From Amoebidium appalachense (Eukaryota > Ichthyosporea), in NCBI GenBank assembly GCA_963693365.1, contig CAVNZM010000011.1:5580001-5644000 (forward strand): a stretch of DNA of 64,000 bases. Reading direction: 5' to 3'. This document shows, in pieces, positions 35,729-49,030 of this stretch. The translations under genes were made by a program, and so were the position numbers. Below the pieces are notes generated by a model. The model did no database searches. It had not been told where the DNA came from and was given only the letters and a program-made list of their open reading frames with translations. Within the stretch, counting starts at the first letter, position 1, and the number at the start of each line of letters is the position of its first letter.

Positions 35729-36111
35729 CCCCCCCCTCCCCACCCCACCTTTCCCCCCCTCCCTTGTGATCATTTTTTTTTGTCTCTAAAGTGTTGCTTC
35801 TTTTGCATCCAAGTGTATGGAATTCCAAATATCTTAGTTCTATCTTTCATCCCCACCCTCCACCGCGTACCACACCTTCTTTCATCTCCCCTCCCCACAT
35901 AATGTTGTTAATATGAACGAATTTATGTAATTGCGGAAGTAATCGCAAAGGTGAATTGCATAGTTTATTCGGAAAACTGACCCAACAACCCCCAGCTGCG
36001 AGGCATGGGGGAGTTCCGAAAATACAGCGAGGACGTGCCCCTGATCTACGGGGACTACTACTATTTGCAGGCCCTATTGCGATTGTCAGGAAAAGTGGTA
36101 GGAACTTAAGT
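35637..36111 (+). pseudogene. Stray copy of the last two catalytic-domain exons of the GH88 gene
   Basis: Two exon-like pieces, 35,637-35,689 (GLTAHYLTRGRNSNAVL) and 35,996-36,097 (LRGMGEFRKYSEDVPLIYGD then [12 protein letters not shown]), match exons 13 and 14 of the GH88 gene at 52,207 and 53,241 at about 75-85% of residues. Exon 14 length (102 nt), donor (GTAACA, GTAGGA) and acceptor (CCCAG) are kept, and the intron is also poly(C). Read through, the frame stops shortly after (TAA at about 36,107-36,109). No upstream GH88 exons were found between 31,500 and 35,600. It is either a partial segmental duplicate or the tail of a lost paralogue. Confidence 0.75.
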
Positions 36112-36120
36112 TATGTTGTA

Positions 36121-36250
36121 TTATGCATACTCTTGATGTATGGCTTGCATTCTGCATCGTGTTATCCGTTTGTTCTTGTGCACTTCGTACTTTTTGACGC
36201 ATTCAAACCCCCCCCCCCCCCCTCCAAAAAAAAAAAAAAAAAAAAAAAAG
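36121..36250 (+). repeat. Dispersed poly(C)-tailed repeat, 5'-truncated copy (type 1)
   Basis: It begins at TATGCATACTCTTGATGTAT and runs to GCATTCAAA, C18 and an A tract. It lies directly after the stray GH88 exons. Confidence 0.8.
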
Positions 36251-36409
36251 AAAACAAAATGCACCCTTCCTTCCCTTACATGCTCATTCACACTCCTCGG
36301 TGCCGTTTCTAGCAGTGTAGGTCGGAGTTCATGTATTTAACCGTTTTCTATGAGCACTTATGTTGTGTATTGCCATGTTCTTTGTTCTTTCATTGAATGC
36401 CATGTTCGA

Positions 36410-36503
36410 TCCCCCCCCCCCCCCCCCCCCCCTATCCCCCCCCCTCCCCCCCCCCCCCCCCCCCCCCCACCTGCTCCCCGAGGAAAGCCCGCAAACAGTC
36501 AGT

Positions 36504-36550
<47 letters not shown>

Positions 36551-36772
36551 GCGCGCGTGCGCGCGCGCGCGCGCGCACATGACACACACACACCTCTCCC
36601 TTCCCAAAACACACAATCGTCGGGCAATCCCAAACATATGCGAATCACTTTGCATTCCAAAAATGTGCATTCTACGAATACTTTTTTGGTAACCAAATAC
36701 AGCCTTTCTGAAATCAGCACACCTGCAACCTCGATCAACGGCCGGCCGACGGTGACGTAGATGTGACCCCGC

Positions 36773-36813
<41 letters not shown>

Positions 36814-36930
36814 CCCCTCCTCTTCCTCCTCTCCCCACCACACATGTACACACACCTTCTTTCTGTTCTTCACATTATTGCGAACCCTCCCCCCCCCCCC
36901 CCCCCCCTCCCCACTCCCCCCCCCCTCGTC
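36410..36930. repeat. Poly(C) and (CA)n/(CG)n block
   Basis: C tracts at 36,410-36,470, 36,775-36,811 and 36,888-36,925, and (CA)n running into (CG)n at 36,510-36,578. The 36,600-36,770 spacer has no recognisable gene. Confidence 0.8.
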
Positions 36931-37193
36931 TTTGATCAAGACGGGTTGACCCACCCAAGTTCAGTTGATGCTGCTGTCTGAGTTGGAGCGTCGTATATAC
37001 GCGGGCTAAGGGGTCGAAACTCAGACGCAATTGATGACTTGGGCCCTCCCTGAGGATGGGCTCTGCTTATGACGCATACTGTGCGCATGGCTGATGCTGC
37101 ATACTTGAATGTTTGCCTTTGCATGTGTCCTGCACCATGCTTCTCATCGTGTATGCGTACTTCGTACTGTGTTCCGCATTCAAACCCCCCCCT
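36925..37193 (+). repeat. Dispersed poly(C)-tailed repeat, long copy (type 2)
   Basis: It includes the 5' part (CTCGTCTTTGATCAAGACGG) and a 9-bp stem GTCTGAGTT...AACTCAGAC that encloses a palindrome, then the common 3' part ending in poly(C). It is nearly identical to 37,378-37,652, 453 bases downstream. Confidence 0.85.
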
Positions 37194-37205
37194 GTCTTCT
37201 TTCAG

Positions 37206-37288
37206 AGGTGTCCTTTCAGGACAGACCACTGTGTGGAGACATCTTTACTTCCATGCAACCGGGCATGGTTGCTCTGTGTCGTGCATCT
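37206..37288 (+). other. Exon-like segment between two repeat copies
   Basis: A CTTTCAG acceptor and a GTAAGC donor bound 83 bases whose one frame reads VSFQDRPLCGDIFTSMQPGM then VALCRAS. The composition is unlike the repeats around it. I do not recognise the product and cannot place it in a gene. Confidence 0.3.
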
Positions 37289-37363
37289 GTAAGCACATAC
37301 GCGTTTGTCGCTGCACTGCATTAGTTTGCACATACATCTTCACCGTTTTGCTCACCTTGCTTG

Positions 37364-37660
37364 CATAAGCAACCCTGCTCGTCTTTGATCAAGACGGGTT
37401 GACCCACCCAAGTTCAGTTGATGCTGCTGTCTGAGTTGGAGCGTCGTATATACGCGGGCTAAGGGGTCGAAACTCAGACGCAATTGATGACTTGGGCCCT
37501 CCCTGAGGATGGGCTCTGCTTATGACGCATACTGTGCGCATGGCTGATGCTGCATACTTGAATGTTTGCCTTTGCATGTGTCCTGCACCATGCTTCTCAT
37601 CGTGTATGCGTACTTCGTACTGTGTTCCGCATTCAAACCCCCCCCCCCCCCACACACACA
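37364..37660 (+). repeat. Dispersed poly(C)-tailed repeat, full-length copy (type 2)
   Basis: It starts around GCATAAGCAACCCTGCTCGT. The stem arms are 37,429-37,437 and 37,471-37,479 (perfect complement). It ends GCATTCAAA, then C16 and (CA)n. Confidence 0.85.
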
Positions 37661-37679
37661 CACACACACACACGCTGTA

Positions 37680-38922
37680 TGAAAGCGCTCTTATGCCTAC
37701 CCATATATATCTCGTGGAGTCACTTAGTCTAATATGGTACTACTTCACATGCATGAACAATGAACTTGCACAGGTGTAACTGTGTATGTGCATAGGGCTT
37801 TTGGGATTTCAAACATAAGCAACTTTTTTCTTTAAGTTACTACTATGGACGATTGTATCACATGTAAAGCTGAAGCTTTTTATTGTTCGAGTCGTGATTA
37901 ACTTATAGTGTTGCATAGCTATTGAAAATGTGTGTTTTTTATATGTCTAAGTGCCGATCTGTGAAGTGGACAATATTTGGAACTGTGTATAGGCCGCTAA
38001 GACTTTGGGGTGTAAATACTTACCTGTAAAAGGTGTCAGTGTCTGTTATTACATATTCCAGTTCTCGGATTTCAGGAATTATCACATATACAATTATAAG
38101 TTAGTCTAGCCAGAACTTCATCGAATTTAAATTTATGTTCATGCATGACATGCACGCTGTAACTTCTGAGTTGTATAAATTGTAAATTAGAATGGCTGGT
38201 GCGTCTTTTCCCAATTGTTATGTGTGCATTAGAATAGCAAGGCTTTACAAGAAGATCGCAATACCATGCCCATTTGCCATGCCTCTCAAATATTAGTGTA
38301 CAGATGCTATATTTGTACATATCATCCCATCAACCTTCTGTCGGCAACTAAACCCTTTTATTTAAACTTTAACCTTTAGTATATGGTAATTAAAAAAAAA
38401 AAATTCTGCTTACTATGGCATCAAACCGATGGTGGTGGGTCCGCCCACGCGTGTTATCACTAACACCTGTTGCATATGGGGACAAACTCCCCGGGCAGAG
38501 CTGAGAGACTGAGCTCTTCCAACACAAATTTATAGTATTTTGTTGGCAACGCCTGAATTTAAGATTTAAACACGATGTAGCCGCACACACAAAAGTACCG
38601 TAGCACCCTAGCTAGAGTGCTGTGGGTGCTGGGTGGAAGACGGTAGTTTCCCATAAGGTTCCCGAGGGGTCCCTCCGGGAACAAAACGAGATAAAATAAA
38701 ATAAAAAAAAACCCTGCACACACCCAGCAGCACCGTGCAATCAACAATTCAAGTGATTATGTGCATGCACACTACTCCAATATTGCAGTACTCCGGTTCG
38801 CTTTTTAGTAAATCAACACCATCCACACGCTAGTACAACTATTGCAACCGGTCCTAGCTTAATTACCCCCTCTCGTGCCCTCTCTCTCCGCCCGGTCAGG
38901 CCCATTAACAACTAACTAATGC

Positions 38923-38925
<3 letters not shown>
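37680..38925. other. AT-rich spacer; small perfect hairpin at 38,658-38,682
   Basis: No gene is supported. GTTCCCGAGGG/CCCTcCGGGAAC (arms 38,658-38,668 and 38,671-38,682) forms a strong hairpin with a two-base loop, next to an A-rich tail (38,685-38,710). Poly(C) follows at 38,926-38,958. Confidence 0.45.
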
Positions 38926-38962
<37 letters not shown>

Positions 38963-39169
38963 CCTTCCCCTCCCCCTTCCCCCGGTTCCGGTCCCCTTCC
39001 CTCGGGAAATTCCTCAATCTTTTCACCGGGAAAAAAGAGGCTTCAACTTCACCGGAAGCTCAGAAAGAAAGAAAAGAACCATAGGGAAACTTTAAACCCA
39101 AACTGTACATGTTACCAAACTGGTATTGTTTCATGAACATGCGCATTTTAATTACAGGCAATAGTAGCT

Positions 39170-39190
39170 TGGACACACACACACACGTGG

Positions 39191-39232
<42 letters not shown>

Positions 39233-39289
39233 GTGACAGACGGACACGCACACACACACACACACACACAACCTCAAACACACACACAA

Positions 39290-39329
<40 letters not shown>

Positions 39330-39467
39330 ACACGGGCACCCTGACATCCCCCCCCCCCCACACACACATAAATCACGCACACACACCGTGACACACACAC
39401 ACACCGTGCACACAGGCACACGCACACACGCACACACACACACCCGCACCCACAGCCACACGCAACC

Positions 39468-39519
<52 letters not shown>

Positions 39520-39560
39520 ACACACACGCACATCGTTCACACACATATATATGCATGTGC
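39170..39560. repeat. Compound (CA)n array
   Basis: About 390 bases of (CA)n with repeated CACCGTGACA interruptions (39,229, 39,384, 39,402). Confidence 0.9.
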
Positions 39561-39754
39561 ATGCACGAGCACACGTGTGTGATTCGGTGTTTGCGGAACA
39601 GGCGCTCAACGTGGTGCAGACCTCGCACACACGCACACACACGAGACGAGAGCGCGCACACGCATTTAGCACAGGTATACTGACCATGAATAGTCTTCGC
39701 GCGCCCGGTGTCCATGGCCAAATTTAAAAGAAACAACTTTGAAAACAAAACCAA

Positions 39755-39895
39755 GCAAACACGGCTGCAGCCTAGCCACATGGCCGGATGTTCGAACCCT
39801 GCGACGGCCGGCTCACCGCGGCACAAAGGAGCGCGGAGGTGGGCGGATCGATTCCGGATCCAGCAACTCGGGAGCTCGCGGCCGCGGCGTAGCTA
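39755..39895. other. GC-rich island with two B-box-like motifs and dense palindromes
   Basis: GTTCGAACC (39,790) and GGATCGATTCC (39,844-39,854) both fit the pol III B box on the plus strand. From 39,847 to 39,890 six or more 6-8-base palindromes are packed together (ATCGAT, TCCGGA, GGATCC, GAGCTC, GCGGCCGC, CCGCGG). It could be a decayed tRNA-derived repeat. 39,900-40,569 holds no supported feature. Confidence 0.3.
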
Positions 39896-40569
39896 CTAGA
39901 AGCTCTAGCCTTAGTATTTGCAGTTCATTATTAATGCTCTATAATCGCTAACTGACAAACGGATTAGAACTTTTTTAATTGATGAGAAATAGTCTATCTT
40001 TTTCTGATGTCCTTCATACATCCAAGGAGCTGCCATGTCCACCAGGAGTGACACCAGCAGTAGCTTGACCATCATACAGATAAATTTACCCTGCTCTGAT
40101 AGTGATGACCACCAATCGGAAGACGTTTTAGCACAGTTCCCCTAGAGCGTACGTGAGAATTTGCGTTATCCATCTAAATGAAATTACCAAAGACTACCAA
40201 GATTCTGCCGGGAATCTGCCCTGCCAACATGAAAAATTCAAAGTCATCAAATGAAAGAGTCTCGAAGCCTTAAGTCTTGAATTCTCTTCGTATTGGTTTA
40301 TAATTCTAAGTGGCATACTACCTACCGTATAGTGGCATTTATGATTTTCAATCTTTTGAAAACTCTTTTTGTCTGATATGTAAATGTAAAATTCCGTAGA
40401 CCCCCAAGCCCTAAGTATAGGCTGATTCATGATAAAAGTTCGTCATCCAACCAGATTCCGGCGGGTTGACGCCGCGCGAAAGCAAACACTCAGAAAGTGG
40501 CCACGCCCTTTCACTTCCGTGTTTGTTTTTACAGTTTTTCGCTGTGAGTTGGTTCAGGCGATTTTAACA

Positions 40570-40630
40570 ATGGTCAGGGTTTGGGTCCCGAATCTGCTTC
40601 TGGCAGTCGCCGTTGTCGAAATCACTTTGG

Positions 40631-40677
<47 letters not shown>

Positions 40678-41797
40678 CTCCACCCCCTCCAGGCTCCTCC
40701 TTTAACACCTTTTACTCCCCAATAATACACACAGACACACACACCCTTCACCCTTTTTGTGAACCGCCTCCATCCCTCCCCTCCCCCCCATCATTCACTC
40801 TCCCCTTTCCATAGTACGTGAAGTGGGTGCGTGGAATACAAAGCAGCCACCATTATTAGCAACTTTGCATAGGGCTAGAAGATTCCCTTCTGCATCTTTT
40901 ATGTTTCCGGTTGGGTGTTCAGTTATCAGTTTTGCTACGTCCGTAACCTCTTGTATATCTATTTTGCTGAACGCTTTTAAAACATGAAAGCCACTTAAAT
41001 AGAGGGCAAGTCCTCCCCCCCCCCCCCCCTCCCTCCCCCCCTCCTCTCCCCCCTCCTTCCCCACACGGTAGTTTGCACTCTGCGTTTGTGTTTTCTGTTA
41101 TGAATGTGTACTTCGAACTCTATAATGCTTTCTACCCTCTTCCCCCCCTCCCCTTCACCCCCCTCCCCCCCCCCCCCTCCCCCCCCCCCCCCCCCCCCCA
41201 TACACACACACACGCACACGCAAAAAAAAAAGGGGGGAGAAAAAATGGCTCTGTTGATGGTGCATCCCTTTTACCCACTCGCCCTGATAGATGTTTATCG
41301 AGTATTCACACTCAAATCAATAAATTCAGGCGGCCCCTCTCCAAGACACTGGGAGTAGGCTAGAGACAGTCAGCGATCACCACAGTGTAAGCAGGAGGGC
41401 TGTAGACTTAACAGGCATCATCTCTTACGTCAAGGCCCAGGTGGGGGTTCGAAGTTTTTTGCCTTTTTCCCCCCTTTCAAAGTTTTTTCGGTTGATATCA
41501 CTTTCCAGCTCTCCTGTCTCCGGTTTGAGCTTATTGCCACAGAAGTCAACCGGTGCACCATTAAAGAGTTAATCATTTTTCCAGCCTCTTAATAAACATT
41601 TGGGGTTCTCAATCCCAATCCCCTCCACCCTCTCGTTTCGCTCCTTCATCCCAACTGTTCCGAGATCCCTCTTCCGGTTTCAACCAGATCTCGTTGTTAT
41701 TGCAGTGCATGCCAGCACCTCCCACTATGCTTTCTAGCTCCTTCCTGTTCGGATCATTCAACTCCCCCTAAACGCGTGCACACACACACACACACAT

Positions 41798-41869
<72 letters not shown>

Positions 41870-41961
41870 TTCACTGTGGGAAAGTCTGAGGGAGTGTGGG
41901 GGATAAGGTGGGGGTAAGGAAGGGAGGGAGAGGTGAGAGGTAGAGCTATAGGTGTGAAGAA

Positions 41962-42009
<48 letters not shown>

Positions 42010-42115
42010 ACACACACACACCTTTCACTGTGGGAAAGTCTGACGGAGTGTGGGGGATAAGGTGGGGGTAAGGAAGGGAGGGAGAGGTGAGAGGTAGAGC
42101 TATAGGTGTGAAGAA

Positions 42116-42195
<80 letters not shown>

Positions 42196-42367
42196 AAAAA
42201 AAGAAAGAAGAAAAAAAACCAGAGCAGGGGCCCACGGGTACGGGGGAAGGTTGAAAAAATGCTTAGACGATATGCCCCCAGGCCCTCAAGACAGACAAAC
42301 AGGTGGCCAAGGGCCAATACCCACACGGTGGGAAATGTACCACCTGCCCAGGTACGTGTGTGTGTGT

Positions 42368-42403
<36 letters not shown>

Positions 42404-42965
42404 GTGTGTGCGTGCGCACGCGGGTGCATGCGTGTGTGCACACACACTTTTGTGTCCATGTATGTGTGTGTGTGTGTGTGCTTGTGTGTATGAGTGTGCT
42501 TGCGTAACTTTTAATAATGTGGTTTTGTGCCCGTGGGGAGGTGTGTGTGTGCGAGTTTGTGTGTGTGTGTGTGTGTGTCAGTGCACGTGTGTGTGTGTAT
42601 GCGTGAAAGGGTGGATGTGCCTGCCTTGGTGCGCTCTCAGGGGCCACCGGTGGGGTGGGGTCCGGGGGGGGGGGGGGGCAGGGCGAGGGGGAAGAGGTGT
42701 GCGCGCATGAATAGGCACTTTCGTGTGTGCCAAATGTCTTTATTTTTTTTTTTTAACATGCGAATACTACAAGCGTCTAAAAATAGCTCTATGTAAACAG
42801 GTAAAGAAATGCTGTTACTTGTGTCTGTCTGTGAGTGCACTCGCAATTGGGGAATGTAAACAGGCAGGGAGAATCGACCCTTCAAAATTGGTTTTATAGA
42901 TTTGAAAAAAAGTAGGAATGTTTTTGTTAAACCAAAAAAAGAGTAGGAATATGTATGCCTTTGTT

Positions 42966-43025
<60 letters not shown>

Positions 43026-43227
43026 TTTTTTGCCCCAGTCAATTCTTGGAAAGGGAGAGATGGGTTATTTATTGATGCAAGGAAGTCATTTCCGCTGCCC
43101 AATTGCGACTTTGTGCTAATGTGCACCGCATTCTAGATCCCCCCGCCCCGCCCCTTCATCCCTCCCCACTCATCCCCACTCCTCCTTTCCCCACCTAAGG
43201 GCTTTCATCCTTTCTTCTCCTTCCGTT

Positions 43228-43259
<32 letters not shown>

Positions 43260-45822
43260 GTTTTGAATAGATTGGGCCGTTGAAAAACCCAAGAGATGGG
43301 TTAGTGGGTTTTTCCCCGGGATTCTCCTTCTGCTGGCTGCAAATGCAAAGGCTAACGGGAATACGACGGAGTATAATGACTGGATGAGCAGGTGTGTGTG
43401 TGTTTGTGTTGGGGGAGGAGGGGGGGGGGGGAAGGGGGGTGTGCGAGGGTGGGTGGGTGGAGTGGAGGGGGGATGGAGGATGGGTGTGTGGGTGAATGTG
43501 GATGTGTGTGTGGGGGGGGGGGGGGGGGGGCACGTGTGTGTTTGTGTTTGTGTGTGCATGTGTGTGTGTGTGCGTACACGTGTGTGAATATATGTGCACG
43601 TGTCTGTGTGTGTGTGTGTGTGTGTGTATGAGCACGTGTGTGTGTGTGTGTGTGTGTTTGTGTGTGCTTGTGTGTGTGTACACGTGTGTGTGTGTCGTTG
43701 AATGTGGGCATTTCAAGTGTGTTTGTGTGTGTCTCTGGCCAACGTTAACCTTGTGTTGTCCGTCGTCAATGTGTACTTCGTACTGTAACACATTCTTACA
43801 TGTCCCCCCCCCCCCCCCTCCCTCGGTACCAGCTCCCCATCTATCACACACACACACGTACACAATCATGCTCTGCTGAACTCCGCCGTTCTTCCTTGCT
43901 CATGCGTTTCTCTCTGCCCATACAAACTACCACGAACACAACACACAAGCGCTGACTCACACGTACACACGTGCACAGACACGCAACACGCACTAACATA
44001 TAGAGCCCTGCATAGCACACGAGATACTTTTCATACCATTCAAGCACACTTACACCCACAAGACCGCGCGCGCGCGCACACACACACACACACACATACA
44101 CACACACACACACATGTGAACACGTACACCTCCATAGATACCCACAGACCCCCCTCCCCCCTCCCCCCACCCCTCCCCCCCCCCCCCCCCCCCTCCCCCA
44201 CCCACCCACCCACATCTGGCCCAAACCCGCTAATTCAAAAAATAGGGTATTTATTTTAAGGGCGTACCGCATCCAATCATTCGGCGCCAATTTTTTTAAG
44301 GGCGTACCGCATCCAATCGGCTGATATGACTTCCAAAAATCGGATCGTCTAAGCCAGCGAATCAATTTCGGTAACGGCCAATCCAAGCCGTTGCGGCAGA
44401 AAAAACTGGTATGCTCAGCGGGTTGTTCCAACTTACATCGGACTTAATCGCAGTAATCATAGCGCGAAACCGTGCAATAAAGCAGTATAAGGATAGTATA
44501 ATACCATATTCTAAAGCAGCAGAGTTTGCGCTCGTTTCTACTAGAAAAAAGCGCTCTTTGTTCTTTAGCTATTGGGGCGGTAGATTCACCGCCCGCTACA
44601 GAAATTTTACCGCGCTCATAATCAGATCGACGAAAAAGGAAAGAGATCGGAATGCGGAAAATAGGCCCCCAAGCGTTAGCGCAAGTTGGCGCTATGACCC
44701 ACCACCTGCCCACCTCTCTTCCCCCCTGCCCCCCTCCTCCCTCCCCCCTCCCAGTGAAACAGTATCTGAGTTGGGTTTCGTTAACGAGGGGAATAGGTCG
44801 AAACTCGGGTACTGTGGATGACGTGGGCCCCCCCTGAGGATGGGCTCTACTTATTATGCATACTCTTTATGTATGGCTTGCATTCTGCATCGTGTTATCC
44901 GTTTGTTCTTGTGTACTTCGTACTTTTTGACGCATTCAAACCCCCCCCCCCCCCCCTCCCTCTCCCTCCTCCCCTCCAAACACACCCACGTCCACACCCA
45001 CACATACACGTGAGCACAAACACTCCACGCTTCCTCCTCCCCCCCACCCCCCCCCCCCCCCCCCCCCCCCCAACGTACCCCAAATCCCCCCCCCTCCCCC
45101 CCCCCGGCCTCCCATTTTTTCCGTGCCTCCCCATCTCCCATTTTTGGTTTTTCTCAGAGCACGTGCCCGTATGGACGCTGGTTTGAGGGAGCAGGCATTC
45201 GACACAACCACACACGATGTCGGGATGAAGATTTTCCCATCGTTTGGTCAGGCATTTTTCATTGAAGGTTGGTAAAATGCTCCCCATCCGTATTCAAACC
45301 CCCCCCCCCCCCCTCTTTCCGGGAAATGTTACGAAAGAAATAAAGGGAGTAGAAAGAGAGTATCAGAACAGAAAAGGGGGGGGGGGGGGGGGGGGGGGGG
45401 GGGTAGAAAGAAGAAGAGAGAGACAGACAAAATGATGGAAATGAAAATCGGAAGAAAAGGGGAAAGGAAAGAACAGAGTAGAAGTTTCCCTTTTTCTCAC
45501 TTGTTTTTTTTCCCACTTCCCAGGTCAGGCACAGGACAAACAGACGGTTCTTGACGGAGCAGCCACCTTAATCAAACGCTTTAACCCTACGGTAGGGGCA
45601 ATCAAGAGCTGGGACACGGAAAAGTTTAAAGAACCGGCAAAATCATACGCCTGGCCCGTCGTTATAGGTAAGGGCTTGAATTTTTTAAGCTTGTATCTTT
45701 TTAAGTTGGTGATGTTACACGGCACATGAGAAATGTTTATGTTGTATGGGCTTATTTGTGGTGTACAGTGTTACATGCATACACACATATATACACACAC
45801 ATGCACGCACGCACACGCACAG

Positions 45823-45854
<32 letters not shown>

Positions 45855-45961
45855 ATCCACATACATACACACACACACACACTCATTCACTCACATACAT
45901 ACAAACACACACACACACACTCACTGGATCAATCGCTCACTCACGCACTCCCTCCCAATTC

Positions 45962-45993
<32 letters not shown>

Positions 45994-46215
45994 ACCCACC
46001 CACCCATACCAACACAGACAACATAATGAATCTGGAGATTCTTTTCTGGGCTGCTGCAAACGGGGGGAGTGCCGAGCTTCAAAACGTCGCAACCAAACAC
46101 GCAGAGACATGTAACAACCTCCTTCCCCCCCCCCTTCCCCCCCCCCACACACACACACATACACACTGACTCCCATCCTCCCCTCCCCCCTCCCCTCCTC
46201 CCCCCCCTTCCCCCC

Positions 46216-46250
<35 letters not shown>

Positions 46251-46565
46251 GGTGCATTAGTAACCCAAGTTTTAAGTACAATGTCGTTTTTGTATGCCTG
46301 TCAAAGATCGACTCTTCATTTTTGAATTTCTCGGATATCAATATTTTCTGGAAATCTAATTCCTGAATGTATATCAATGCTGGGTACCTATATTATCTGG
46401 TTATTTATTTCTTGGATATGTTGACTGGGCTGCCCTTTACCCCGAAGTCTGTTTTTTCCCCAGATCTACTGTGGCAAAGTATCTGCACTTTCTCATTTCT
46501 CATCCTCGCAACAACAACACCACACCCCCCCCCCCCCCCCCCCCCCCTACAAAAAAAAACCGCAG

Positions 46566-46630
<65 letters not shown>

Positions 46631-47025
46631 CATACACGCACACATACACGCACACACACAGCGCTTCGTGACCTCGTGCGTAGTGATGGCTGTGTGTGGC
46701 ATCTTGTCAACTACAACCCTCAGACAGGAAAACTCCTCAACTATACCAGTGTGCCTCAGGTAACCCCCCCTCTCCCCCCTCCCCTCTCCCAACCGCCTTG
46801 CCCCCTCCCCCCCCCCCCCCCCCCCCCCCAACCTTCCCCCCTCCCTCCCTCCCCACCACCCGGCCCTCCCCTCCTCCCCTCCCCCTCCTCCCCTTCCCCC
46901 GGATGCCCACCCCCTCCCACCCCAGGGCATTCCCATCATACGACCATATACAGATACGGAAACATACAAGTGTACACGTGCCATACTCGCACCGGCACAT
47001 ATACACACACAGGCATGCACACACG

Positions 47026-47087
<62 letters not shown>

Positions 47088-47144
47088 CAGCCTTGCGTGA
47101 TCTCGTGTTCAGAAATGTGTTAAGTTCCTACGATCAAACCCCCC

Positions 47145-47179
<35 letters not shown>

Positions 47180-47352
47180 CCCCTTCCCCTCCCCCAATGA
47201 CTTGGGCCCCCTGATGACGGGCTCTGCTTATAATGCTTACTCATGCTCTTTGTGTTATTTGTCGTGGACGTGCACTTCAGACTCGGTAACACATCCTCCC
47301 CCCCCCCCCCCCCCCCCCCCGGCTTCCCGCCTTTCAACCCCCCATTTATTCC

Positions 47353-47386
<34 letters not shown>

Positions 47387-47656
47387 ATACCCCATTCTCC
47401 CTTGCACGTCTTCTAGTTCCATGGGCCCTACAGGTTGAAATTTTTGAATCACCTTTTATGGATATCCACTTGCCTTATAAAGGCCCACTCCTGCCAACTA
47501 TGGTCATACACTTACCATTCATGGTCATGAACTTACCATATATGGGCATAGGGCTTCAACAATACCTCCACATGGACCCGTGGGCAGGCGTTTGGCATCT
47601 ACGGCTTTGGGATGGTCTACAAGTACACAAAAAACCCGAAGTCAGTTGAGACCCAG

Positions 47657-47755
<99 letters not shown>

Positions 47756-47776
47756 GTGGCACACACACACACTCAG

Positions 47777-47815
<39 letters not shown>

Positions 47816-47826
47816 AACACAAGCAT

Positions 47827-47912
<86 letters not shown>

Positions 47913-47959
47913 GCACACACACACGCACACGCACACGTACACACACAAGCACACACACA

Positions 47960-48000
<41 letters not shown>

Positions 48001-48257
48001 CACCACTACCTCCTCCGTACCCCCTCCCCCCTCACACTGTGCACATGGTCAACACTGTGTCCAAGCTTGTAATTTGTGGATAGCTTATAATTTGTGGATA
48101 GCTTGAAATTTGTGGATACCTTGAAATTTGTGGATAGCTTGAAATCTGTGGATAGCTTGAAATTGCACCCCACCCTTATGGGATATACACCGTTTGTTGC
48201 ACCCTGTGTTGCGCGCCTTGCTACTCCCTCTCGTTTATACTCCCCCCCCTCCCGCCC

Positions 48258-48292
<35 letters not shown>

Positions 48293-48591
48293 AACTCCCC
48301 CGCTTCGCCTACCCCTCTCTCTCATCACTATGCAACCCCTACCTTGACTTTAGAGTGAACTTTGTCATGTTCGCATTTCAGGACAATGCTTTTGCATATA
48401 AAGGCACTACTGGCCTAGAATAAGTGCTCGATACGTTGCGTGCTTGGGCACACACATTTTGTAGTGGTGGGCCTAGGTCACGCGGGGGAACCGGGGGGGA
48501 GGGGGGGAGGGGGGAGGGGGTAAGAGTGGGAAAATGTGAGAGATTGGGGGGTTTGCGGCAGAAGAGAATGTGTGTGAGCGATTGAGAAGAG

Positions 48592-48625
<34 letters not shown>

Positions 48626-48769
48626 TGTGTGTATGTGTGTGTCCATTCTCTCCAGAGAGAGAGAGAGAAGAGGGATGGGGGGTGAGGTGGGTGGGTGGGT
48701 GGGGGGGGGGGGGGGGGGAGATAGAGAGAGAGAGAGAGAGACTGGGAGGGAGGGAGGGAGGGAGGGAGG

Positions 48770-48828
<59 letters not shown>

Positions 48829-49030
48829 TCCACTCATATGTCTGTTTCAGGTTCCTTGCAGCAGCTGAGAATGTGGCCAAATGCTACCTGGCCAGGCTGG
48901 CTAAGGTAGAGCACCAAGAACCAATTTTTGGGTTTAGTGGTTTATTTTTAGTCTCACCCAACCTGTTCTCCCTCTCCCTCCCTCCCCCTCTCCGACTATC
49001 TCTCTACTCTCTCTCTCTCTCTCTCTCTCG

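Noticed and set aside
40005-40085. Minus-strand signal-peptide-like start (MMVKLLLVSLLVDMA)
   Set aside because: There is no continuing exon or convincing donor; chance hydrophobic codons are possible.
43844-44431. Minus-strand frame containing [20 protein letters not shown]
   Set aside because: Half of it is low-complexity and it crosses repeats; no family was recognised.
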